NCBI GenBank assembly: GCA_044226535.1
Contig: JBGAGT010000017.1
Location: 1-64,000, forward strand
Direction of reading: 5' to 3'
Source: VBCG01 sp044226535
GTDB lineage: Bacteria; Pseudomonadota; Gammaproteobacteria; Burkholderiales; Casimicrobiaceae
DNA length: 64,000 nt
In this document: piece after piece, positions 1 through 7,275 of the stretch
How the letters are laid out: each line of letters begins with the position of its first letter
How positions within the stretch are numbered: the first letter of the stretch is position 1
Notes under the pieces: generated by a model
Databases searched by the model: none
What the model was told of the DNA's origin: nothing
Seen by the model: only the letters and a program-made list of their open reading frames with translations
Position numbers and translations under genes: made by a program

Positions 1-138
1 CCAGCGCGGTTGCCGTGCGCCTTCTACTCGGTCACGGGTTCAAAGACCCCAGCCCCTACCAAACTGCACGGACCGGTCTGGTTGCCTCAACGGCAGTCAG
101 ACTTTACCGCGCCGGTCTGGCTTGAACATACAAGCCCC
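1..138 (-). mobile_element. Non-coding (left) end of an IS110-family element, cut by window edge
   Basis: Read on the minus strand, this stretch aligns end to end with the leader of the complete IS110 element (about 47245-47391). Shared blocks are ggcttgtatgttc (reverse complement of 123-135), gcgcggtaaagt, accgtgcag-like and gcgcacgg..ccgcgctgg (reverse complement of 1-20). Between these blocks the sequences diverge strongly. The transposase of this copy would lie left of position 1, outside the window. In IS110 elements this non-coding end encodes the bridge RNA, so this is probably the equivalent part of a second, related element or a remnant. Whether a functional transposase follows cannot be seen. 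Confidence 0.6.
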
Positions 139-269
139 GGCGGCCGTCGCCGCTTGCCGATGTGCGACAGGCCGCTGCGATTGCGCAGGTGACGCGGTAC
201 CGCCGCAATGGGTCCCCGCTTTCGCGGGGATGACGGCATTGCCGGGATGACGGGATTGCGGGGATGACC
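134..269 (+). repeat. Intergenic repeat unit ending in REP-like palindromes
   Basis: 134-209 starts gccccggcggccg and resembles the units flanking the complete IS110 element (48427-48581, and reverse complement of 47079-47229). It is followed at 210-233 by a REP-like palindrome, ggtccccgc-ttt-gcgggg-atgacgg, and by two degenerate ...gggatgacgg copies up to 269. No gene is seen between position 1 and the ilvA start. Confidence 0.6.
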
Positions 270-291
270 ATCTGATACGCTCGTGGGCTCC

Positions 292-1806
292 ATGGCCATC
301 GACTACCTCACCCGCATCCTCAACGCGCGCGTCTACGACGTCGCGCAGGAGACGCCGCTCGAGCTGGCGCCCGCGCTGTCGGCGCGCCTCGGCAACCGGC
401 TGTACCTCAAGCGCGAGGACGCGCAGCCGGTGTTCTCGTTCAAGCTGCGCGGCGCCTACAACAAGATGGCGCACCTCACGCCGGCGGAGCGCGCGCGCGG
501 CGTGATCGCGGCCTCGGCGGGCAACCACGCGCAGGGGGTCGCGCTGGCGGCCCAGCGGCTCTCCTGCCGCGCGACCATCGTCATGCCGGTGACCACGCCG
601 CAGATCAAGATCGCGGCGGTGAAGGCGCGCGGCGCCGAGGTGGTGCTGCACGGCGATTCCTACAGCGATGCCTACGAGCACGCGATGGCGCTGCAGCAGC
701 AGAGCGGCGCGACCTTCGTGCATCCCTACGACGACCCCGACGTGATCGCGGGGCAGGGCACCATCGGCATGGAGATCCTGCGCCAGGCGAGCGAGCCCCT
801 CGACGCGATCTTCGTCGCCATCGGCGGCGGGGGCCTCATCGCCGGCATCGCCGCCTACGTAAAGCGCGTGCGGCCCGAGGTGAAGATCGTCGGCGTGCAG
901 CCCGAGGACTCCGATGCCATGGCGCGCTCGCTCGAGGCGGGGCGCCGCGTCACGCTGTCGCACGTCGGCCTCTTCGCCGACGGCGTCGCCGTGAAGAAGG
1001 TGGGCGCGGAGACCTTCAGGCTCGCGCGCGAGTACGTCGACGAGATCGTGCGCGTCGACACCGACGCCATCTGCGCGGCACTGAAGGACGTTTTCGAGGA
1101 CACGCGCGCGGTGCTCGAGCCCGCGGGTGCGCTGGCCATCGCCGGCGCCAAGGCCTGGGTGGCGAAGCACAAGGTCCGCGACCGCGCGCTGGTGGCGGTG
1201 GCCTGCGGCGCCAACATGAACTTCGACCGTCTGCGCTTCGTCGCCGAGCGCGCCGAGGTGGGCGAGCAGCGCGAGGCGGTGCTGGCGGTGACGATTCCCG
1301 AGCGGCCGGGCAGCTTCCGCGAGTTCTGCGGGCTCCTCGGCAACCGTGCCGTCACCGAGTTCAACTACCGCTACGCCGATCCTTCTCGGGCGCACCTCTT
1401 CGTCGGCATCGAGGTGGCCAACCGCGCCGAGACCGCGAAGTTCCTCGCCGAGCTGCGCAAGCGCCGGATCGAGGCCTTCGACCTCACCGACAACGAGCTC
1501 GCCAAGCTGCACGTGCGCCACCTCGTGGGCGGCCACGCGCCCGCCGTCGACGACGAGATCGTCTACCGCTTCGAGTTCCCCGAGCGCCCCGGGGCGCTGA
1601 TGAAATTCCTCGATCGCATGAGCGCGGGCTGGAACATCAGCCTCTTCCACTACCGCAACCACGGCTCGGACTACGGCCGGGTGCTGGTGGGCATGCAGGT
1701 GCCGGCGCGCGAAAAGCGCGAGTTCCGCGCCTTCCTCGACGGGCTGGGCTACGAGTACGTCGAGGAAACCGAGAACCCGGCCTACCGGATGTTCCTCGGG
1801 CGCTAG
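292..1806 (+). CDS. ilvA: Threonine deaminase (biosynthetic, IlvA)
   Basis: A 504-residue PLP enzyme that converts L-threonine to 2-oxobutanoate and ammonia, the first step to isoleucine. The N-terminal catalytic fold shows SFKLRGAYN with the probable PLP lysine at K51, an SAGNHAQG phosphate-side motif and a GGGGLI loop near residue 180. Two ACT-like regulatory repeats follow (VTIPERPGSF near 330 and FEFPERPGAL near 425), as in long, isoleucine-inhibited IlvA proteins of about 510 residues. ATG at 292 was chosen over GTG at 283 because MAIDYL fits the family N-terminus. Its stop codon overlaps the convergent tetR stop in a shared CTAG. Confidence 0.95.
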   Translation: MAIDYLTRILNARVYDVAQETPLELAPALSARLGNRLYLKREDAQPVFSFKLRGAYNKMAHLTPAERARGVIAASAGNHAQGVALAAQRLSCRATIVMPVTTPQIKIAAVKARGAEVVLHGDSYSDAYEHAMALQQQSGATFVHPYDDPDVIAGQGTIGMEILRQASEPLDAIFVAIGGGGLIAGIAAYVKRVRPEVKIVGVQPEDSDAMARSLEAGRRVTLSHVGLFADGVAVKKVGAETFRLAREYVDEIVRVDTDAICAALKDVFEDTRAVLEPAGALAIAGAKAWVAKHKVRDRALVAVACGANMNFDRLRFVAERAEVGEQREAVLAVTIPERPGSFREFCGLLGNRAVTEFNYRYADPSRAHLFVGIEVANRAETAKFLAELRKRRIEAFDLTDNELAKLHVRHLVGGHAPAVDDEIVYRFEFPERPGALMKFLDRMSAGWNISLFHYRNHGSDYGRVLVGMQVPAREKREFRAFLDGLGYEYVEETENPAYRMFLGR

Positions 1807-2399
1807 CTCCGGGCCGCGGGCACCAGGCGGTCGAACGAGGCCTGCAGTGCAGGGCCCAGCACGCGGGCGAGGGCGTCCTCGTCCATGTCGACCAGCGCGG
1901 GAATGCGCAGGATGTAGCGCGCCGACACCACGCCGATGAGCTGCGACAGCAGCAGCGCGACGACCTCGCTGGTGTTGGCCCAGGTACCGTAGCGCTCGAC
2001 CAGCTGCACATACGCCTGCTCGTACTGCGGCACGAACTTGGCACGCGAGCGCTCGTGGCTGAGCGCCGAGAGCAGGATCGCGCGGTAGACATCCCGGTGG
2101 GTCGGCGTCCCCCATTCACGCAACAGCAGGCGGGCGAGCACGTCTCCAAGGCGCTCGAAAGGGACGCCGTCGAAATCGCGGTCGAGGAAGTTGAAGTCGG
2201 TCGCCGCGGTGAAAAGGCCCTCCTTGTTGCCGTAGTAGCGCATCACCATCGCCGGGTTGATCTTCGCCTCGCCGGCGATGGCGCGAATCGTCGCCCTGTC
2301 GTAACCCTCGCGTCCGAAAACTGACTTGGCCGCGGCCAGGATCCGGTCCCGGGTGGGTTGCGAACGAAGGGGTCTTTTCTCTAAATCGTGGATTTCCAT
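1803..2399 (-). CDS. TetR/AcrR-family transcriptional regulator
   Basis: A 198-residue protein with an N-terminal helix-turn-helix (TRDRILAAAKSVFGREGYD, then IRAIAGEAKINPAMVMRYYGNKEGLF) and a helical ligand-binding C-terminal half typical of TetR proteins. ATG at 2399 was chosen because the family fold begins about 15 residues later; the frame stays open to 2495 but those codons overlap the operator region. It is divergent from the RiPP precursor gene, and the intervening DNA holds matching operator-like repeats. It is therefore probably an autoregulated repressor of the peptide operon. The ligand is unknown. Confidence 0.88.
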   Translation of the reverse strand: MEIHDLEKRPLRSQPTRDRILAAAKSVFGREGYDRATIRAIAGEAKINPAMVMRYYGNKEGLFTAATDFNFLDRDFDGVPFERLGDVLARLLLREWGTPTHRDVYRAILLSALSHERSRAKFVPQYEQAYVQLVERYGTWANTSEVVALLLSQLIGVVSARYILRIPALVDMDEDALARVLGPALQASFDRLVPAARS

Positions 2400-2415
2400 G
2401 GCAATTACCTGATGA

Positions 2416-2488
2416 CATACAACCGTTTGCAAACGATTTCGGCCTGGTGTAGAGTGCGCACGCTCGTTTGCATACAACCATTTGCATC
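2416..2488. promoter_or_regulatory. Divergent promoter with two TetR-operator-like sites
   Basis: The motif catacaaccRtttgca occurs twice, at 2416-2433 and 2471-2487. The first contains the perfect palindrome CGTTTGCAAACG (2424-2435). A plausible plus-strand promoter overlaps it: TTGCAA at 2428 and TAGAGT at 2450, 16 bp apart. Repressor binding would block transcription of the peptide operon and probably of the regulator itself. This assignment is an inference from position and symmetry. Confidence 0.6.
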
Positions 2489-2541
2489 TTAGCATGGACC
2501 GGCAGGGGGTCTACCCGCCCGTCCTTCCACCTGGAGCTCAC

Positions 2542-2919
2542 ATGTCCGACAAGCAACGCATTTCCAAAGCCCTGTCGATGGTGCTGCCCGGCGGTGCCGT
2601 GGGTGCCTCGCTCGTGCTGGCGGCGTCCGCCGCCCAGGCCTCGATGGCGGGCGCACCGGTGGCCAGCGACGTCAGCGTCGCCGACCGCCTGCAGGCCATC
2701 CGCACCGGCGTGAACGAGGTCGTGCTGCGCCACGAGGAGGGCGAGGCCACCGAGGAAAGCCCCTTCATCCACACCTGGTGGGGCAACGGCGGCTGGGGCC
2801 GCTGGAACCTGGGCTGGGGCAACGGCGGCTGGCGCAACGGCTGGCACAACTGGCCGAACTGGCACAACGGCTGGAACAACTGGGGCAACGGCTGGCACAA
2901 CTTCTGGAACAACGCCTGA
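2542..2919 (+). CDS. Trp-rich RiPP precursor peptide, GRRM/triceptide type
   Basis: A 125-residue peptide beginning MSDKQRISKALSMVLPGG, with a hydrophobic AAS-A-AQA stretch that looks like an export signal. A linker follows, then a C-terminal core of about 47 residues made almost only of W, N, G and H. The core has 13 tryptophans and ten W-x-N triplets (WGN, WRN, WHN, WPN, WNN). Known three-residue cyclophane (triceptide) precursors carry aromatic-x-Asn motifs of this kind that a radical SAM/SPASM enzyme cross-links. ATG at 2542 follows a tggag ribosome site; upstream in-frame ATG codons at 2482 and 2494 sit in the operator region. The maturase gene follows 17 bp downstream. The product and its bioactivity are unknown. 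Confidence 0.82.
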   Translation: MSDKQRISKALSMVLPGGAVGASLVLAASAAQASMAGAPVASDVSVADRLQAIRTGVNEVVLRHEEGEATEESPFIHTWWGNGGWGRWNLGWGNGGWRNGWHNWPNWHNGWNNWGNGWHNFWNNA

Positions 2920-2936
2920 TCGCGACGCCGCCTGCC

Positions 2937-4205
2937 ATGGGCCCGGCCACCGCCAACGCCGCAGCAAGCCCCGCGTCCCCGCGCGCCGCCGCGCCGGAGG
3001 TCTCGGTCGTCGTCGTCCAGCCGACGCCGTTCTGCAACATCGACTGCAACTACTGCTACCTGCCGTCGCGCAGCGACCGCTCGACGATGCACCACGACAC
3101 GCTGCGCGCCCTGTTCGGCAAGCTGTTCGCCACGGGCTGGTGCGCGCCGCACGTCACGGTGATCTGGCACGCCGGAGAGCCGCTGGTGATGCCGGTCGCC
3201 TGGTACGAGGAGGCGTTCGGCATCATCGAATCGCTGCGCCCCGAGCAGGTGACGGTGCACCACTCGTTCCAGACCAACGGGACGCTGCTGTCGAAGGCCT
3301 GGTGCGAGCTCTTCAAGCGCTGGGAGGCCGGCGTCGGCGTCAGCATCGACGGGCCGCGCAGGTTCAACGACGCGCACCGCGTCGGCCGCAACGGCCGCAG
3401 CACCTACGACAAGGCGGTCGCCGGCATCCGCCTGCTGCGCGAGCAGGACGTGCCGTTCCACGTGATCTCGGTGCTCACCGACGAGAGCCTCGACGCCCCG
3501 GACGAGATGCTGGCCTTCTACCGCGAGGAAGGAATCGCCAGCGTGTGCTTCAACGTGGAGGAGTCGGAAGGCAGCCACGTCTCCTCGCTGTTCGCGAGCC
3601 GCGATCCCGCCTATCGCTTCCGCGGCTTCCTCGGGCATTTCTGGCGCGAGGCGCGGCGCGGCGGCGACATCGAGTTCGTGCGCGAGGTCGACACCGCGAT
3701 CTCGCGGGTGTTCAGGCCCGACGGCGACACGCGCAACGTGCAGGTCGAGCCCTTCGCGATGGTCAACGTCGACTGCCACGGCAACGTGTCGAGCTTCTCG
3801 CCCGAGCTCCTCGGCCTCGCCAACGCGGATTACGCGGACTTCATCGTCGGCAACGTGTTCGAGCATTCCTTCGAGGCGATGCGCGACAGCGAGGCGATGA
3901 GGGCGATGACGCGCGACATCGCCGCGGGCGTCGCGCGCTGCCGGCAGTCCTGCGATTACTTCCCGGTGTGCGGCGGCGGCGCGCCGGTCAACAAGCTCTC
4001 GGAAAACGGCAGCTTCGACAGCACCGACACGCGCTATTGCGCGCTGACGCAGAAGGTGCCGACCGACCTCGTGCTGGACGCCTTCGAAAGCCTCGCCCGC
4101 GACCCTGACGCGGTGGCGCGGCTGGCGCGCTTCCCCGAAGCCGCCGCGTTCGAGCCGCCGTCGCGGCCCGCGCGGCGAACGATTCCACTGGTCCCTGTCG
4201 CATGA
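2937..4205 (+). CDS. Radical SAM/SPASM peptide maturase, GRRM-like
   Basis: A 422-residue enzyme. The radical SAM cluster motif CNIDCNYC is at residues 33-40, followed by the WHAGEPL and SIDGP strands of the barrel. The C-terminus is a SPASM-type auxiliary cluster region rich in cysteines (CHGNVSSFSPELLG near 280, CRQSCDYFPVCGGG near 335, then a late YCAL). This layout matches the maturases that form C-C cross-links between aromatic and X3 residues in XYE/GRR/FXS systems. Its position directly after the Trp-rich precursor supports that substrate. The frame is open upstream to 2778, but that part overlaps the precursor and is not homologous; ATG at 2937 gives a family-like start. Exact cross-link chemistry is inferred. 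Confidence 0.88.
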   Translation: MGPATANAAASPASPRAAAPEVSVVVVQPTPFCNIDCNYCYLPSRSDRSTMHHDTLRALFGKLFATGWCAPHVTVIWHAGEPLVMPVAWYEEAFGIIESLRPEQVTVHHSFQTNGTLLSKAWCELFKRWEAGVGVSIDGPRRFNDAHRVGRNGRSTYDKAVAGIRLLREQDVPFHVISVLTDESLDAPDEMLAFYREEGIASVCFNVEESEGSHVSSLFASRDPAYRFRGFLGHFWREARRGGDIEFVREVDTAISRVFRPDGDTRNVQVEPFAMVNVDCHGNVSSFSPELLGLANADYADFIVGNVFEHSFEAMRDSEAMRAMTRDIAAGVARCRQSCDYFPVCGGGAPVNKLSENGSFDSTDTRYCALTQKVPTDLVLDAFESLARDPDAVARLARFPEAAAFEPPSRPARRTIPLVPVA

Positions 4206-4234
4206 ACCCACATACCCCCGGAGGTCCGAACGAC

Positions 4235-4951
4235 ATGAAACGAAACGTCCTCGCAGCGGCCGTCGCCATCGCCGCCACTGCACTGCTGGCCGGCGCAACG
4301 AGCTTCGCCCAGGGTCCCGCGCCCGGCGCACCCACGGCCCCGCCCCCGGGCGCGACCGCCGGCGGCCCACCGCCGCCGCCGCCGACGGGCGCGAGCGAGC
4401 GCGCCACGCACCCGGTGCTGCGCATCACCAGCGTCGAGATCATCCGCAGCACGCGCCAGCCGTACCTCGACATCGTCCGCGTGCGCGGCCTCGCGAGCAG
4501 CGGCGGATGGGAGGAGGCCGAGCTCGTGCCGCTCACCCGAGGCAACCCGCCCGACGGCGTGCTGCACCTCGCCCTGGTCGCGCGCCCGCCCGAGACGGCG
4601 GCGGACGCGTCGGGCTTCGAGCCGATAGAGGCGATCTTCCCGCTCGAGCCGGCGCATCCCTACAAGGGCGTCAACGTGCGCAGCGCCAGCAACGCCGTCG
4701 CGGTCACCGGTATGCCGGGTTATGCCGAGGGCACGGCGATCGCCGACTGCGGTACCTGCGTCGGCAAGACGCTCGTGGCCAGGGGCGCCGCCGCGCCCGC
4801 GGGCGCCGACGTCGTGCGCGAGGAGCAGCTGCCGGCGACGGTGCGCGTGCTGCGGCCCACCGATGGCCTCACCGCCATGGATTCCAACCCCAACCGCCTG
4901 ACGCTGCTGGTCAACGAGCAGGGCAGGATCGTCGCCGCCGTGTGGGAATGA
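4235..4951 (+). CDS. Secreted protein of unknown family in the RiPP operon
   Basis: A 238-residue protein that starts with a clear signal peptide (MKRNVLAAAVAIAATALLAG..SFAQ), then a Pro/Gly/Ala-rich linker with a run of prolines, then a globular domain of about 170 residues. That domain contains a close cysteine pair (DCGTC, C172 and C175). The ATG at 4235 is preceded by GGAGGT at 4220-4225. An earlier ATG at 4202 overlaps the maturase stop but would put 11 residues before the signal peptide. I do not recognise the fold. It is not an obvious solute-binding protein, which is the usual third partner of cyanobacterial GRRM systems. It could help export or display the peptide. Confidence 0.7.
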   Translation: MKRNVLAAAVAIAATALLAGATSFAQGPAPGAPTAPPPGATAGGPPPPPPTGASERATHPVLRITSVEIIRSTRQPYLDIVRVRGLASSGGWEEAELVPLTRGNPPDGVLHLALVARPPETAADASGFEPIEAIFPLEPAHPYKGVNVRSASNAVAVTGMPGYAEGTAIADCGTCVGKTLVARGAAAPAGADVVREEQLPATVRVLRPTDGLTAMDSNPNRLTLLVNEQGRIVAAVWE

Positions 4952-4988
4952 CGCGCGCGACCCGACGGGAACCTGAACAGGAAACGAC

Positions 4989-5438
4989 ATGAAGCTCGAT
5001 CTCACCGCCCTCGGCGTCGTCTGCGCCGCCGTGTTCTCCTTCAGCGGATGCGCGACCTCGTCGCAGCTCACCAGCAACGACACCAACCTCTGCGTCAACG
5101 TGGTCAACCACGGCTACCCGGAACCAGGCGCGCCGCTGTTCCTCAAGCCCTGCGACCCCTGGAAGAACCAGCAGTGGGACGTGAACCCGGACGGCACGAT
5201 CACCGGCGTCGGCGGCTTCTGCCTGGACGTGCAGGGCGACAAGGGCATCGACGGCGCCGCCGTGATCTACACGCCCTGCGCGGGCAAGCCCAGCCAGAAG
5301 TGGACGGCCAGCAACGGCGCGCTGATCGGCGTCGGCGGCAAGTGCATCGACGTCAAGGACGGCTACCAGGCGCCCGGCGTCCACCTCGTGCTGGCCGCCT
5401 GCAAGGGCACGCCGACCCAGCGCTGGATCTCGCACTGA
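4989..5438 (+). CDS. Lipoprotein with ricin-type beta-trefoil lectin domain
   Basis: A 149-residue protein. A signal peptide ends in a lipobox, FSGC, with C21 as the likely lipidated cysteine. The rest is a single ricin B-type trefoil with three QxW subrepeats (QQWDV, QKWTA, QRWIS) and matched cysteine pairs (LCVNV..KPC, FCLDVQ..PC, KCIDVK..AC). Such domains bind sugars, often galactosides. The spacing of 37 bp from the preceding gene and the same direction make it the probable last gene of the RiPP operon. It may hold the modified peptide or a glycan at the outer membrane; this is an inference. Confidence 0.85.
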   Translation: MKLDLTALGVVCAAVFSFSGCATSSQLTSNDTNLCVNVVNHGYPEPGAPLFLKPCDPWKNQQWDVNPDGTITGVGGFCLDVQGDKGIDGAAVIYTPCAGKPSQKWTASNGALIGVGGKCIDVKDGYQAPGVHLVLAACKGTPTQRWISH

Positions 5439-5452
5439 CGGCATCCCCCGCC

Positions 5453-5549
5453 CGTCATCCCCGCGAAAGCGGGGACCCACCCGCGTTCGGCGTCCCGCGC
5501 GGGTCCCCGCTTGCGCGGGGATGACGGGTCGCTTGCGCGGGGATGACGG
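5453..5549. repeat. Inverted pair of REP-like palindromes
   Basis: A gtcatccccgc-gaaa-gcggggaccc unit at 5453-5477 faces an opposite copy at 5501-5527, followed by a partial copy to 5549. The pair can fold as one long hairpin and lies right after the lectin gene, so it may also terminate transcription from the RiPP operon. Confidence 0.8.
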
Positions 5550-5861
5550 ATCCCGTGCACACTACGGCTCGCTTTCATGCCTTTGGCATAGAGGGGCCGG
5601 CCCCCGAGCGTCATTCGGTGCCCCTGAGCGTCATTGCGGCACTGCCGAAAGCTTTGGCACTGTTGCGTTTTTGGACATTTCCGGCAGGAAGCGTCGATTC
5701 CGGCAAGCTTTATGCTCTAGTCGTCCGGCCTCCCGCCATGGCACACTCGGCTGGCGCCGCCCGCGCGTGGGCGACCCGTAGCTGGATCCCGGGGGGTGCG
5801 TATCATCAAGGACTTGCCGACGCATGTTGCGAAGGCGGTCGAAGGACGATGGAGGTCGGGT
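5550..5861 (+). promoter_or_regulatory. Gene-free upstream region of pil-chp operon
   Basis: No credible gene. The stretch holds a perfect 12-bp palindrome GGGGCCGGCCCC (5593-5604), two gagcgtcatt direct repeats near 5606 and 5626, an AAAGCTTT-centred imperfect palindrome near 5650, and an A+T-richer patch around 5700-5720 (aagctttatgctctag) that could supply a -10 region for pilG. No promoter can be fixed from sequence alone. Confidence 0.35.
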
Positions 5862-6257
5862 TTGGCTGACGCGAGCGCGCTGTCCGGGGTGAAGGTGATG
5901 GTGATCGACGATTCGAACACCATTCGCCGCAGCGCCGAAATCTTCTTGCTGCAGGCGGGCTGCACGGTCATCCTCGCCGAGGATGGCTTCGACGCGCTCG
6001 CCAAGATCGCCGACCACCAGCCCGACCTGGTGTTCGTGGACATCATGATGCCGCGCCTCGACGGCTACCAGACCTGCGCGCTGATCAAGAAGAACGCCCG
6101 CTTCAGCGGTACCCCGGTGGTGATGCTGTCGTCCAAGGACGGGCTTTTCGACCGAGCGCGCGGGCGCATGGTCGGCTCCGACCAGTACCTGACCAAGCCG
6201 TTCACCAAGGAAAGCCTGCTGAAGGCGGTGGCGGCGCACGTGAAGGCCGCCGCCTGA
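5862..6257 (+). CDS. pilG: Twitching motility response regulator PilG
   Basis: A 131-residue stand-alone receiver domain. KVMVIDDSNTIRRSAE and FVDIMMPRLDGYQTCALIKKN match PilG closely; the phospho-acceptor is D60 and the conserved lysine is in TKPF. TTG at 5862 was chosen because GGAGGT lies 5 bp upstream (5851-5856) and the resulting N-terminus has family length. A GTG at 5796 would add 22 unmatched residues. PilG takes phosphate from ChpA and promotes pilus extension in Chp systems. First gene of the pilGHIJ-chpA operon. Confidence 0.92.
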   Translation: MADASALSGVKVMVIDDSNTIRRSAEIFLLQAGCTVILAEDGFDALAKIADHQPDLVFVDIMMPRLDGYQTCALIKKNARFSGTPVVMLSSKDGLFDRARGRMVGSDQYLTKPFTKESLLKAVAAHVKAAA

Positions 6258-6349
6258 GCGCCCGCACGGCGCCCGCCGGACACCCTCCGAACCTTCACGA
6301 TCCCCTTCCACGCGCCACAGACACGCGACGCCGGTCGCCGCAGACTCCG

Positions 6350-6715
6350 ATGCCCATCAAGAAGATCCTCATCGTCGACGACTCGCCGACCGAGCGCCAC
6401 GTGCTGAACGACCTTTTGACCAAGTCGGGCTACGAGGTCGTGGCGAGCGACAACGGCGAGGACGCGATCCTCAAGGCGCGGCTCCTGAAGCCCGACCTCA
6501 TCCTGATGGACGTGGTGATGCCCGGCCTCAACGGCTTCCAGGCCACGCGCGCCATCAGCCGCGACCCCGAGACGCGCACCATCCCCGTCATCCTGTGCAC
6601 CTCCAAGAACCAGGAGACCGACAAGATCTGGGGCATGCGCCAGGGCGCGCGCGACTACGTGATCAAGCCCGTCAACCGCGAGGAGCTCCTCGCCAAGATC
6701 CAGGCGCTCGCCTGA
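6350..6715 (+). CDS. pilH: Twitching motility response regulator PilH
   Basis: A 121-residue single receiver domain (ILIVDDSPTERHVLNDLL; acceptor D54 in LMDVVMPGLNGFQ; IKPV lysine loop). PilH is the second output of the Chp pathway, linked to pilus retraction or acting as a phosphate sink. It lies 92 bp after pilG and 10 bp before pilI. Confidence 0.92.
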   Translation: MPIKKILIVDDSPTERHVLNDLLTKSGYEVVASDNGEDAILKARLLKPDLILMDVVMPGLNGFQATRAISRDPETRTIPVILCTSKNQETDKIWGMRQGARDYVIKPVNREELLAKIQALA

Positions 6716-6725
6716 GGCGACCACC

Positions 6726-7253
6726 ATGGCACGCGCCGCCAAGCTCGACCTACGCTCGTTCCAGCAGGAGCTCGCGACCCGGCTCGCCAGCAAGACCGCG
6801 GCGCAGGTGGAGTCGTCGCGGCTCGGCCTCTATTGCGCGGGCGGGCAATGGCTGGTCCGGCTCGCCGACGCGGGCGAGGTGATCGCGGTCCCGCCGATCG
6901 TCGGCGTGCCGCTCACCAAGCGCTGGTTCCTGGGCGTCGCCAACATCCGCGGCAACCTCTACAGCGTCATCGATTTCGCCCGTTTCCTCGGCCACGGCAC
7001 GCCTTCCGGTGCGCAGGCCCCGCAGCAGCGTCTGCTGCTGTTCGGGCCGCGCGCCGGCGAGCTCAACGCCGGCATCGTCGTCACGCGCGTGCTGGGGCTG
7101 CGCAACCTGGCCGAGCTCGCGCCGGCCTCGCTGCCCGAGGACCCGCCTGCGTGGTACGCGCAGCGCTGGATGGACGCCGAAGGACAGGCCTGGCAGGAAA
7201 TCGACCTGTCGAAACTCGCACGCGATCCTGCGTTCCTGCAGGTCGGTAACTGA
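6726..7253 (+). CDS. pilI: CheW-like adaptor PilI
   Basis: A 175-residue CheW-domain protein that couples the PilJ receptor to the ChpA kinase. The diagnostic segment is VPPIVGVPLTKRWFLGVANIRGNLYSVIDFARFLG, the usual CheW core. The start ATG lies 10 bp after pilH. It is slightly longer than E. coli CheW, as is usual for PilI. Confidence 0.9.
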   Translation: MARAAKLDLRSFQQELATRLASKTAAQVESSRLGLYCAGGQWLVRLADAGEVIAVPPIVGVPLTKRWFLGVANIRGNLYSVIDFARFLGHGTPSGAQAPQQRLLLFGPRAGELNAGIVVTRVLGLRNLAELAPASLPEDPPAWYAQRWMDAEGQAWQEIDLSKLARDPAFLQVGN

Positions 7254-7275
7254 TATCGGGGAAGTGGAGGGGTTC

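Noticed and set aside
97..2115. Long minus-strand open frame opposite ilvA
   Set aside because: The G+C-rich third positions of ilvA keep the antisense frame open; the translation is Arg/Ala/His-rich with no domain. The same applies to the long antisense frames opposite chpA, fusA-like, pilJ and the kinase.
2778..2936. Longer N-terminus of the radical SAM maturase
   Set aside because: It overlaps the precursor core in another frame and has no radical SAM family match; ATG at 2937 is sufficient.
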